Of a stretch of DNA of 64,000 nt, positions 8,174 to 15,551 are shown in pieces. The position numbers were made by a program, and so were the translations under genes. The DNA is from Aquisphaera insulae (lineage in GTDB: Bacteria; Planctomycetota; Planctomycetia; Isosphaerales; Isosphaeraceae): positions 1-64,000 of the forward strand of contig NZ_JAALJH010000024.1 in NCBI RefSeq assembly GCF_011064615.1. Reading direction: 5' to 3'. The notes below the pieces were generated by a model. It saw only the letters and a program-made list of their open reading frames with translations. It did not search any database and was not told where the DNA came from. Numbering within the stretch: the stretch's first letter is position 1; every line of letters begins with the position of its first letter.

Positions 8174-9049
8174 TTGCGGAATCCTAAGGTCATGGACCGT
8201 TTCGACCCGGCCCGCCCCGAGTTCTCGCCGTACGGGTTCAGTTGCGTCCGCTGGACGCCGACGACGATGCCGCGCGGCGACCGCCACAACGAAATCGAGC
8301 TCAACCTCCTGGGGGAAGGGAGGCTCACGTACCTCATGGGAGGGAGGAAGGTCGTCGTCCCGGCTGGGCGGTTGGCCGCCTTCTGGGCCGGTATCTCGCA
8401 TCAGATCGTCGGGTTCGAACGGCTCTCCGAGTATTTCGTGCTGACCGTCCCCCTGGCGTGGTTCCTCCAATGGCGGCTGCCCGACGGTTTCACGCAGGCG
8501 GTCGTGCACGGAGGGACCGTCATCGAGCCGGACGAGGGCCGCTTCGCGACGGACCGAATATGGTTCGAGGCATGGTGCGAGGACCTGCGGACCGGCTCGG
8601 AGGAGCGCCGCCGAGTCTGCCTGCTGGAGGTCGAGGCCCGCCTGCGACGGCTCGCGATGAGCGTTGCTTCAGACGAGACGCGGCGGCCGCGGCGGAGCTC
8701 GCCGGCCGTCCTCGACGGCCGCCACTTGAGCCGGGCGGAACGGATGGCGGCCTTCATCGCCCAGAACTACACGCAGCCTCTGACTGCCGAGGCCATCGGC
8801 CAGCACGTAAGCCTCCATCCGAACTACGCGATGGCCCTCTTCCAGCGGACTTTCGGCACCACGCTGATCGCTCACATCACCCAACACCGGCTCTCGCACG
8901 CTCAGCGGTTGCTCGTCACCACGAAGGATTCCGTCGCGAGCATCGCGTTCGGCTCGGGCTTCGGATCGCTCAGCCGTTTCAACGAGGCGTTCCGCCAGTC
9001 TTTCAGGTGCACGCCTCGGGAGTACCGCAGGTTGCATCAGCCTCTCTGA
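8174..9049 (+). CDS. AraC-family transcriptional regulator
   Basis: 291-aa regulator with an N-terminal cupin-like sensing domain (residues about 15-110: RHNEIELNLLGEGRLTYL, LAAFWAGISHQI) and a C-terminal pair of helix-turn-helix motifs at about 195-290. The second carries the family signature SVASIAFGSGFGSLSRFNEAFRQ followed by CTPREYRR. It is divergent from the large DUF5060/DUF1593 hydrolase and is the obvious candidate to control it in response to a sugar; that is inferred from position. Start is uncertain: TTG at 8174 has GGGAGG four bases upstream, while ATG at 8192 has a weaker site. AAGAAACC at 8137-8144 and GGTTTCTT at 8168-8175 could pair and cover the first ribosome-binding site. 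Confidence 0.88.
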   Translation: MRNPKVMDRFDPARPEFSPYGFSCVRWTPTTMPRGDRHNEIELNLLGEGRLTYLMGGRKVVVPAGRLAAFWAGISHQIVGFERLSEYFVLTVPLAWFLQWRLPDGFTQAVVHGGTVIEPDEGRFATDRIWFEAWCEDLRTGSEERRRVCLLEVEARLRRLAMSVASDETRRPRRSSPAVLDGRHLSRAERMAAFIAQNYTQPLTAEAIGQHVSLHPNYAMALFQRTFGTTLIAHITQHRLSHAQRLLVTTKDSVASIAFGSGFGSLSRFNEAFRQSFRCTPREYRRLHQPL

Positions 9050-9590
9050 CGGTTCGAGGGGAAATCAATGGTCACGCGCTCAAGATGGGTAAAACCAGGG
9101 AAACCGGCGGACACACGGCCTGAATGGCACGTCGACATCGCGAGCCGGCCGTTGACAGGCCCAGGCCGCCGACAGCCCCAACTGGATTGACCCGCTTTCC
9201 TCTCTGCACTACCCAGGATACCCGCTTTGAGTTCCTGGCCTTTGATGCCCTGGCGTTTGATGCTCCTAGCCTTTGATGCCCCCAACGATGCTGGCGTCGG
9301 CGGAGGCGTAGCGAGTGGACCCAGATCGGCTTAACCTGATCGACGGCCTCCGCTGTTTGACCGGCCTCGAGAGCGGTGGAGACTCGCCGACCTTGGTCGT
9401 CAATCCATCTCGCTGTGGCCGCTACGAGCCTCGCGCGAGGAAGCGCCGACCGAATCAGTAACTTGGCTTAACCAAGCCCCGGATGGATTACCACAAGGAG
9501 ATACTCTTGCAGTATTATTGCGGCTTAACTCCAGGGTATTCGCGATGGCCCCTTTCATTGCCCCGCGAGCAGATACGCCACGTCAGACGC
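9050..9590. other. Intergenic stretch, nothing coding seen
   Basis: About 540 bases between the AraC gene and the protease-like gene. The base composition is visibly less GC-rich than around it, with stretches such as the one near 9500 (CAGTATTATTGCGGC). A short tandem repeat lies at 9237-9286. No recognised gene, RNA or terminator was found. It is the left part of a gene-poor island that continues to 11822. Confidence 0.6.
9237..9286. repeat. Short tandem repeat, about three 15-base units
   Basis: Read on the minus strand, a unit close to GCATCAAAGGCCAGG recurs three times in a row with one or two changes, with a decayed fourth unit (ACTCAAAGCGGG) next to it. The unit length is a multiple of three, but no convincing gene runs through it. 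It may be a small minisatellite. Confidence 0.7.
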
Positions 9591-10463
9591 TCAGTCCGCC
9601 ATCTCCTCCTTCTCCGCGTCCTGCTCCAGCATCCTTTGCATGCCTGTGATCAGGATGTCGCGCACATCCGCAAGCGGCGTGGCGCACACGATCCGCTCCG
9701 GCGGATACCAGCCGCTTTGCACTCCGATGAACCAGTAACGGCCGATGCCGTTCTCATCGAGCTTCAGGCCAAGGATAGGGCCGCCACTCATCCCCTTGAT
9801 GCTCTTCACTCGTTCCTGGGTATCGACCACGCCGTAAAACATGGGATCGCTCTGCTCTTGGTAGCACGCCGGTCTTGCGTGCAGCCGTTCCACGGGGATC
9901 AGTATCGGCTGTGCCGACCAGATGCCCTGCCCTTGCGGGCGCACCAGCTCCCCAGGCAAGCCCAGCATGTAGTAATGATCGAACGTCTCCGGCACCTTCA
10001 CCCAATTTGGTGGGCCGACCGGTTCAAGCCTGTTACCCAGCATCAAATCCGCATCATGAGCTCTCAGGAATATCACCCCGAAATCCATGCCCAGAGCGGT
10101 CCCCCGGTCATCAGTATGGTAGAGCCACGCCTTCGGATGACCGCCCAGATAATCGAACGGCATCGGCAGTTCCGACACGGCGTTGGCGTGAAGCATGTCG
10201 AGGAAGCGAAATCTCACGTCGTCGAAGCATTCCAGCCGTCCTAGGAGTTGCTCTTCAATCTCCTGCATGCAGTGCCCCGCCGTAATCCACATCGTTGCCT
10301 GCCGAGCCGTTCCAGGCAGGTTCACCTGGAGCAGAAATCCCGAATAATGGCTGCGCGCCTGCTCATGCGGTTTGGTTTGATGCTTCACGGTATAGGACGC
10401 TTCGAGCACGGCCAAGTGTCGGGCGAACCACAGCTCTGCGTCAACGCGATCAGCCATTGGCAC
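9591..10463 (-). CDS. Trypsin-like serine protease domain protein
   Basis: 290-aa protein with the catalytic triad order of the chymotrypsin fold. His64 lies in WITAGHC, Asp127 in GMDFGVIFL and Ser226 in KGMSGGPILG, with spacing that fits a minimal trypsin-like domain. The Met before the nucleophile (GMSGG rather than GDSGG) argues against classical trypsin specificity. No signal peptide is visible, so it would be cytoplasmic. Start is ATG at 10463, with an in-frame ATG at 10457. GC content and codon use look lower than in the flanking genes, and it stands alone in a gene-poor region beside an IS66 relic, which suggests acquisition by transfer. Cytoplasmic trypsin-like domains of this kind are often parts of conflict or signalling systems, but no partner gene is adjacent. 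Confidence 0.78.
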   Translation of the reverse strand: MPMADRVDAELWFARHLAVLEASYTVKHQTKPHEQARSHYSGFLLQVNLPGTARQATMWITAGHCMQEIEEQLLGRLECFDDVRFRFLDMLHANAVSELPMPFDYLGGHPKAWLYHTDDRGTALGMDFGVIFLRAHDADLMLGNRLEPVGPPNWVKVPETFDHYYMLGLPGELVRPQGQGIWSAQPILIPVERLHARPACYQEQSDPMFYGVVDTQERVKSIKGMSGGPILGLKLDENGIGRYWFIGVQSGWYPPERIVCATPLADVRDILITGMQRMLEQDAEKEEMAD

Positions 10464-10727
10464 CTCTGGACGGAGTCAGGCATGATACTGGACGTCCATA
10501 CCCATCATATCCATGCGTTCCCTCAGTCGCCAGTCGAGCTCGCAAGCGGCCAACGCCTACAGAAAGGGGCGAGCCTTCCGGACCGCCCCGATCACCACTG
10601 GCACTCATCGACTTCCCCGGCCGTACCGCACCCGCTTTCTATCAGCCGCCATGGATGACCTGGCGGTTCAAACGTCCCGATATATCTGGACGTAGGTCGC
10701 TGCTTCCCCTTCGAGCAAGCGAGGAAT

Positions 10728-10803
10728 CAGTGGCCGCGGGAATCAGCGGGAATCCACGGGAATCAGCAGCGGGAATCAGTGGCCACGGGGATCAGTGGCC
10801 ACG
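10728..10803. repeat. Short interspersed direct repeats (GGGAATCAG / CAGTGGCCAC units)
   Basis: Within 75 bases the words GAATCAGTGGCC, GGGAATCAGCGGGAATC, GGGAATCAGCAGCGGGAATCAGTGGCCAC and GGGATCAGTGGCCAC follow one another, so a core GGGAATCAG is repeated at least four times and CAGTGGCC three times. It lies just before the IS66 relic. It may be replication slippage in decaying DNA. Confidence 0.7.
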
Positions 10804-10889
10804 CCCCCAAGTTGGAGAAGCTGGGGAGGCAGGAGAACACATCGACCCAGCGACATCTTAATTCCGAATATCGTAGTAGCGCCGCTCGG

Positions 10890-11225
10890 GCCGTCGAGAT
10901 CGAGCTCCCCGGCGGTGTCCGGCTCCGCCTCGAATCCCGGCCGGAGCCCGAATGGATCGGCCGGCTCGTCGTGGCGGTCGTCGGGCTCGTGGCTGGGGAG
11001 GCCGGCTGATGATCCTCCGTCCGCTGGCCAGCCGCGCGTTCCTCTGCACCTGGCCCGGCGACATGCACAAGGCTTCGAGGAACTCTCCCTCGTCCGGTCC
11101 GGCTTCGACCAGGACGTCCTCCGCGGCCACCTCGTCCTCGTCGTCAACCGCCGCGGCGAACACCTCAGGGCGCTCCACGTCCACCGGGACGAACTGGTGA
11201 TCTGGTCCCGCGGATCCGGGTCGAG
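10890..11225 (+). pseudogene. IS66-family relic: end of orfA and frameshifted orfB
   Basis: The frame ending at 11009 closes with AVEIELPGGVRLRLESRPEPEWIGRL, split here at the family core IELPGGVRLRL, which resembles the C-terminus of IS66 accessory protein OrfA. Its TGA overlaps an ATG at 11009 (TGATG), the usual OrfA/OrfB junction in this family. OrfB then starts MILRPLASRAFLCTWPGDMHK, matching the FLCT.P.DMRKGFDGL opening of TnpB, but is knocked out of frame near 11071. In the next frame it continues GFEELSLVRSGFDQ and GHLVLVVNRRGEHLRAL to about 11225. Loss of one G in AAGGGCTTC would explain the shift. The transposase gene and the terminal inverted repeats were not found. Confidence 0.72.
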
Positions 11226-11822
11226 CACGATCTGCACGAGGCCGAAACGACCGAGCGGTTACGCGGAGACGTGGGGTCTGGGATTTCGGATTTCGCCGAT
11301 TTCGGCGGAAACAATCTCTGGGAAAACTCGCCGGCGAGGGACAAAAAACGCGAAACATGGCGCACTCTCTGAATAGAGGCATCCTCTTGCGGTGAGCGTG
11401 CGCGCCGCCGGGATCTCGGTCGGATCGGCGACGATGATCGAGGTCCACGTGGGTGCGGGGCCTGAAGAATCCCGATTCCAGGGCGGCGGTTCCGGGCGAC
11501 GAAGGATGCGGAGATCGGGGGTCTGAATCCCGAAAAATGGCGGGCAAAGCCAAATCGAAAAGCGAGTCTAATGTGATGCAGAAAAAGGACTTATGCTAAT
11601 GGCGCGGAGGCCGGGAAAAGACGAACGAACCCAAATTCGCGGGCTGATCCGGGGCACCTCCGACGAGCTGATGGCGACACCCTGGAAGGGATCGGTCTGG
11701 ACCATCAACGGCCTCCGAAGCGGCCAGGGTCCAGAAGGGGTGAGGTGGCTTCTGTCGACATAGTGAGTCACGGCTCGGATCTTGCGTGATCTCTCTGCCG
11801 CATCCGTCATCCGGAGGATCGC

Positions 11823-12668
11823 GTGTCGTCAGAGAGCGCCCGCTCGGAGGAATCGAAGCTCCCCGCCTACGCGGCGACGATGGCCGCCTATCATCGCGCC
11901 TTCGCTCCCGAGCTGATCGCGATCCTGGAGGATCTTCCGATCCGCAAGGGGGACGTGGTGCTCGACTTCGCCTGCGGCGACGGCACGTACACGCGATGGC
12001 TCGCACGACTCGTCGGCAAGTCCGGCCAGGTGATCGCGCTGGACGTCTCGCCGGCCTTCCTGGAGGTGGCCCGGCGCAAGGTCGCGCGACGGCCGAAGCG
12101 GGCGAGGCGGGTCGGGTTCGTCCGGGGCGACGTCGATCACGTCCCGATCGGGGGCGGCTCGGTCGACATGGTTTGGTGCGCCCAGAGCCTCTATAGCCTG
12201 CCCGACCCGATCGAGGCGATCCGGCGGATGGCCGGAGTCGTCCGCCCGGGGGGGCATGTCGCGGTCTTCGAGAACGACGAGCTGCACCACGTCCTCCTCC
12301 CCTGGCCGGTGGAGATCGAGCTGGCGCTCCGCAAGTCGGAGCTCGAGGCGTTCGTCGCCGGGGCCGACGAGCCGCGGAAGTTCTACGTCGGCCGCCAACT
12401 CCTGCACGCCCTCCGCGCGGCCGGGCTCGTCGACGTCCGGGTCCGATGCGTCGCGTTCACGCGGCAAGTGCCCCTGGACCCGGCCGCACGCAAGTTCTTC
12501 GCGGGTTACCTGGAAGACCTCCGCGACCGCGCCGGGCCGCGGCTCGAGCCGAGCCTGCGGACGCTCGTCGATCGGCTCACCACGCCGGACTCCGGCCAGT
12601 TCCTCCTGGATAGCCCGGACCTGAGCGTGACCTGCGTGAACCACACCGCGATCGGCGTCAGGCCGTGA
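11823..12668 (+). CDS. Class I SAM-dependent methyltransferase
   Basis: 281-aa cytoplasmic methyltransferase of the UbiE/Methyltransf_11 type. Motif I is VLDFACGDGTYT at residues 46-57, the acidic end of strand 2 is IALDVSP, and the later motif near 115 reads SVDMVWCAQSLYSLPDP. The C-terminal third (VRCVAFTRQVPLD) probably shapes the acceptor pocket. The substrate cannot be predicted. GTG at 11823 is chosen because GGAGG lies just upstream. Its last 11 bases overlap the end of the convergent phosphoesterase gene, so the two transcripts are antisense at their tails. Confidence 0.88.
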   Translation: MSSESARSEESKLPAYAATMAAYHRAFAPELIAILEDLPIRKGDVVLDFACGDGTYTRWLARLVGKSGQVIALDVSPAFLEVARRKVARRPKRARRVGFVRGDVDHVPIGGGSVDMVWCAQSLYSLPDPIEAIRRMAGVVRPGGHVAVFENDELHHVLLPWPVEIELALRKSELEAFVAGADEPRKFYVGRQLLHALRAAGLVDVRVRCVAFTRQVPLDPAARKFFAGYLEDLRDRAGPRLEPSLRTLVDRLTTPDSGQFLLDSPDLSVTCVNHTAIGVRP

Positions 12669-13572
12669 ACGACGGCAAGTCCGAAGCAGTCGCGGTCAGA
12701 GAGTCCTCGATCATCGGCACGACCTTCCAGTCCGCGCCGGTCCAGGCGTGATGGGAGACCGCGACGCGATCGTCGTCCAGGAGGATCTCCAGGAAGCCGG
12801 GGAGGCGCAGGCCGGTCGGGTCGATCATGGTCGGCGAGCCGGAATTGAGGCAAAGCTGGTTGGGGATCTCCTCCGGGCGAATCGCCCAGGCGGCGTGAAC
12901 GTGCCCGCAGCAGTAGAGATGAGGGCCGATCGTTTTCAGCCAGTCGCGGACGGCCTGCTCGTTCTCCAGCCGCTTGAGCGCCAGCTCGACGCGGTAGAGC
13001 GGCGGGGCGGCGACCGGATAGTGACAGGCGACGATCAGCCGTCGCGGCAGATTGGCGGGATCGGCCGTCAGCGCGCGGGCGGCTGCGAGCTGTCCTTCCG
13101 GAAGATAGCCCCGCGGCGAGAAGTGCCAGTGCCAGCGGGTGGCATCCATGCCGAGGATCCCGGTCTCGTCGTCGAGGCGGCGGATCCAGGGGAACGTGGT
13201 CGAGGGCATGAACTCGCCGAAGGCCGCCTCGAACCGGCGGGTGAAGTACGATCGGCGCGTCGTCCGGTCGTGGTTCCCGGGGATCATCGTGACCCGCTCC
13301 CGATCGCCGAGGATCGGCGCCAGCAGGCGTCGGGCCTGCTGGAATTCGGAGGGCAGGGCGGTGGTCGTCAGATCCCCCGTGATCAGGATGTGGTCGGGGT
13401 CGAGCGATCGCACGCGGTCCACCACGGCGTCGAGTCGATCCATGGGGAACCGCCGGGCCCGGCCCATGAGGAGTTCCATGACCCCGAGGATCCGGAGGCC
13501 GAACAGCCTGCGGGCGTTCCAGGTGTATCGCCAGACGTGGATGTCGGAGAGGTGGATCAGCCGCAAGGCCAT
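12658..13572 (-). CDS. Metallophosphoesterase (calcineurin-like)
   Basis: 304-aa dinuclear-metal phosphoesterase. All family motifs are present: DIH at 10-12, GD at 66-67 (ITGDLTTT), GNHD at 99-102, a His in ACHYP, and GHVH near 223-226. No signal or membrane segment is visible. Substrates in this family range from cyclic nucleotides to phospholipid intermediates. The lipid kinase gene ends 19 bases upstream in the same direction, so the pair is probably one operon. That could hint at a phospholipid-related substrate, but the genomic pairing is the only evidence. Confidence 0.87.
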   Translation of the reverse strand: MALRLIHLSDIHVWRYTWNARRLFGLRILGVMELLMGRARRFPMDRLDAVVDRVRSLDPDHILITGDLTTTALPSEFQQARRLLAPILGDRERVTMIPGNHDRTTRRSYFTRRFEAAFGEFMPSTTFPWIRRLDDETGILGMDATRWHWHFSPRGYLPEGQLAAARALTADPANLPRRLIVACHYPVAAPPLYRVELALKRLENEQAVRDWLKTIGPHLYCCGHVHAAWAIRPEEIPNQLCLNSGSPTMIDPTGLRLPGFLEILLDDDRVAVSHHAWTGADWKVVPMIEDSLTATASDLPSFTA

Positions 13573-13591
13573 CGTCGGGTCTCTCCTGGCA

Positions 13592-14524
13592 TCAGCGAGC
13601 GGGGTGGGGGACGATCACGCGGACAGCCTGAGGGACGACCCGGACCTCGATGGGCGTCTCGCCGATGACCTCGCCGTCCCCCTGCACGGGGAGGGGCCGC
13701 TCGGACCGGATGGCCACCTCGCGACCGGCCGACAGGTAGGCGATGTCCGGATCCTGCCGGTGCCGGCCCCGGATCACGTTCCAGGCCACCCGGAGCGGGC
13801 TCATCAGGTTGCCGGCGCGGAGGATGCAGACGTCGATCCGCCCGTCGTCGACTGCGATGTTCGGGCCCCACCTCAGCCCGGAGCTGCCGAGCATCCCGCA
13901 GTTGGCCAGCAGCACCTGGAGCGCCCTGGCCTTCGACGTCTTGCCGTCGGCGGAGATCGTGAACCGATGCGGCTGGAATCGCACGAGCTTCGTGACGGCC
14001 GTCCAGAGATAGGCCAGCACGCCCAGCCGCTTCTTGGCCTCGGTGTTCGTGTCGCGGATCATGAGCGCGTCGAGGCCGACGCCGATCTGGGTGAAATAAT
14101 GCTTGCCGCCGTACCCCATGGCATCGATCGCCGCGACGTCGTGCTCGCCGTTCACCAGGGCACACGCCTCGTCCATCGCGAGGGGGATTCCCAGCTCATG
14201 GGCCAGGACGTTGGCGGTCCCCAGCGGGATGATGCCGAGCCCGGCCCGGCTTCCCACCAGCCCGTTCGCCACCGCCGAGACCGTACCGTCCCCGCCGGCC
14301 GCCACGATCGTGTCGAAGCCTTCGGCCACGGCGCGGCGGACTCCCTCGACGATGTCCTCTCCCTCGCCGGGCTGCCAGATCCGGTGCTCCTTGTCCTCCT
14401 CGCCCCAGTACGCGAGCATCGCCCGGCGCACGGCCTCCGGCGAGGCTTGACCGGACTTCACGTTCATCACCACGAACATGCGCGACGTTTCGACTCGCGA
14501 CGTCCTCGTCATCATCCGTTCCAT
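13592..14524 (-). CDS. Diacylglycerol kinase-family lipid kinase
   Basis: 310-aa kinase of the DAGK/YegS/BmrU family, expected to phosphorylate diacylglycerol or a related lipid with ATP. The nucleotide-binding motif GGDGT is at 77-81, followed by the conserved GIIPLGTANVLAHELGIP. The C-terminal beta domain includes RIDVCILRAGNL and QGDGEVIGETP, typical of the family. The upstream extension to 14725 is rejected because it is Arg/Pro-rich and overlaps the next gene; ATG at 14524 follows a purine-rich GGGGGAA. It leads the phosphoesterase gene by 19 bases. The facing DUF1080 gene starts about 190 bases away, so this gap should hold two divergent promoters. Confidence 0.9.
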   Translation of the reverse strand: MERMMTRTSRVETSRMFVVMNVKSGQASPEAVRRAMLAYWGEEDKEHRIWQPGEGEDIVEGVRRAVAEGFDTIVAAGGDGTVSAVANGLVGSRAGLGIIPLGTANVLAHELGIPLAMDEACALVNGEHDVAAIDAMGYGGKHYFTQIGVGLDALMIRDTNTEAKKRLGVLAYLWTAVTKLVRFQPHRFTISADGKTSKARALQVLLANCGMLGSSGLRWGPNIAVDDGRIDVCILRAGNLMSPLRVAWNVIRGRHRQDPDIAYLSAGREVAIRSERPLPVQGDGEVIGETPIEVRVVPQAVRVIVPHPAR

Positions 14525-14715
14525 CGGCGATGTTCCCCCGCCACCGTCCCCTGGATGTACGGGGGTCTCCTGTGCAAGTCCGGGGCCAACGCGGGTGAAC
14601 TTTCTTGCTGGAAACCGAGGTCGCGTGCCTCTACCATGTGCGATCATCCCAGGCCGGTGACGCGCCTTGCCGTGGCGAGGGGCTGTCCCCCTGACCGAAC
14701 CCGGAGGACTTGCAC

Positions 14716-15531
14716 GTGAGCACACGACCGTTTCTCTGGGCCCTCCTCGCGGTCGCCTTGCCGGGGGGGGCGTCTGGTGACGACGCGGCGGCCGAGCCCG
14801 TGCGGCCGACGCGGGCGATCCGGCTCTTCAACGGCAAGGACCTGGGCGGGCTGACGACCTGGCTCAAGGAGACCGGCCACGTCGACCCCCGGGGCGTCTT
14901 CCGGGTCACCAGGGATGGGCTCCTGCACATCTCGGGGGATGGCTTCGGGTACGTGGCCACGGACCGGGCCTATCGCGATTACCGGGTGGTCCTCGAGTAC
15001 CGCTGGGGCGACCGGACCGACGGCGGGCCCTCGGTGCGGAACTCGGGCCTGCTGCTCAACGCCGTCGGGCCCGACGGAGGCGCCGGGGGCGAGTGGATGT
15101 CGTCGGTCGAATGCCAGCTCGCGCAGGGTTGCGTGGGGGACCTGATCCCGATCCGGGGCAAGCTCGCCGATGGCTCGATGGTCCCCGTGAGCCTGACCAC
15201 CGACGTGGTCCTGGGCCCGGACAAACATCCTCGCTGGAAGGTCGGCGGGACGCCCCGGACCTTCACGGATAGCCAGCTCTGGTGGTCGCGGCACGACCCC
15301 GACTACAAGGAGCTGCTGGACACCCGGGGCAAGGACGACGTCGAGAGCCCCAAGGGGGAATGGACGCGGGTGGAATGCACGTCCACGGCCGGGCGGATCA
15401 CGGTCCGCGTGAATGGCCACCTGGTCAACGAATGCCGAGAGGTCACCCCGGCGGCCGGCAAGATCCTCGTGCAGACCGAGGGATTCGAGCTCTTCGTCCG
15501 CACCTTCGAGGTGCATCCGATCTCCCAGTAA
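14716..15531 (+). CDS. Secreted DUF1080 (3-keto-disaccharide hydrolase-type) protein
   Basis: 271-aa exported protein with a signal peptide (FLWALLAVALPGGASG) and one DUF1080 concanavalin-like domain: IRLFNGKDLGGLTTW at the start, YVATDRAYRDYRVVLEYRWG, NSGLLLN, and the closing ILVQTEGFELFVRTFEVHPI. Characterised relatives cleave 3-keto-glycosides and others bind or cleave plant glycosides. GTG at 14716 has GGAGG eight bases upstream and is preferred over TTG at 14710. An oxidoreductase gene starts 20 bases after the stop. This pairing is common in planctomycetes and fits a route in which sugars are oxidised at C3 and then split; the specific substrate is unknown. Confidence 0.88.
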   Translation: MSTRPFLWALLAVALPGGASGDDAAAEPVRPTRAIRLFNGKDLGGLTTWLKETGHVDPRGVFRVTRDGLLHISGDGFGYVATDRAYRDYRVVLEYRWGDRTDGGPSVRNSGLLLNAVGPDGGAGGEWMSSVECQLAQGCVGDLIPIRGKLADGSMVPVSLTTDVVLGPDKHPRWKVGGTPRTFTDSQLWWSRHDPDYKELLDTRGKDDVESPKGEWTRVECTSTAGRITVRVNGHLVNECREVTPAAGKILVQTEGFELFVRTFEVHPISQ

Positions 15532-15551
15532 GTCAGAAGGAAGGGCGACCG

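Larger units (their letters stand above)
10464..11822. other. Gene-poor stretch with an IS66 relic and short repeats
   Basis: About 1.36 kb without an intact gene I can support. It contains a repetitive tract at 10728-10803, the IS66-family relic at about 10890-11225, and after that AT-richer sequence around 11280-11380 and 11530-11600. A 54-codon open frame at 11599-11763 begins MARRPGKDERTQIRGL and has no recognised family, so I do not call it a gene. The stretch reads as decayed mobile DNA. Confidence 0.65.

Noticed and set aside
11599-11763. 54-codon open frame in the gene-poor island
   Set aside because: The start and length are possible, but no ribosome-binding site or family similarity supports it.
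12658-12668. Overlap of the methyltransferase and phosphoesterase genes as a sign of a wrong call
   Set aside because: Both genes are convergent and complete with all motifs; an 11-base tail overlap is ordinary.
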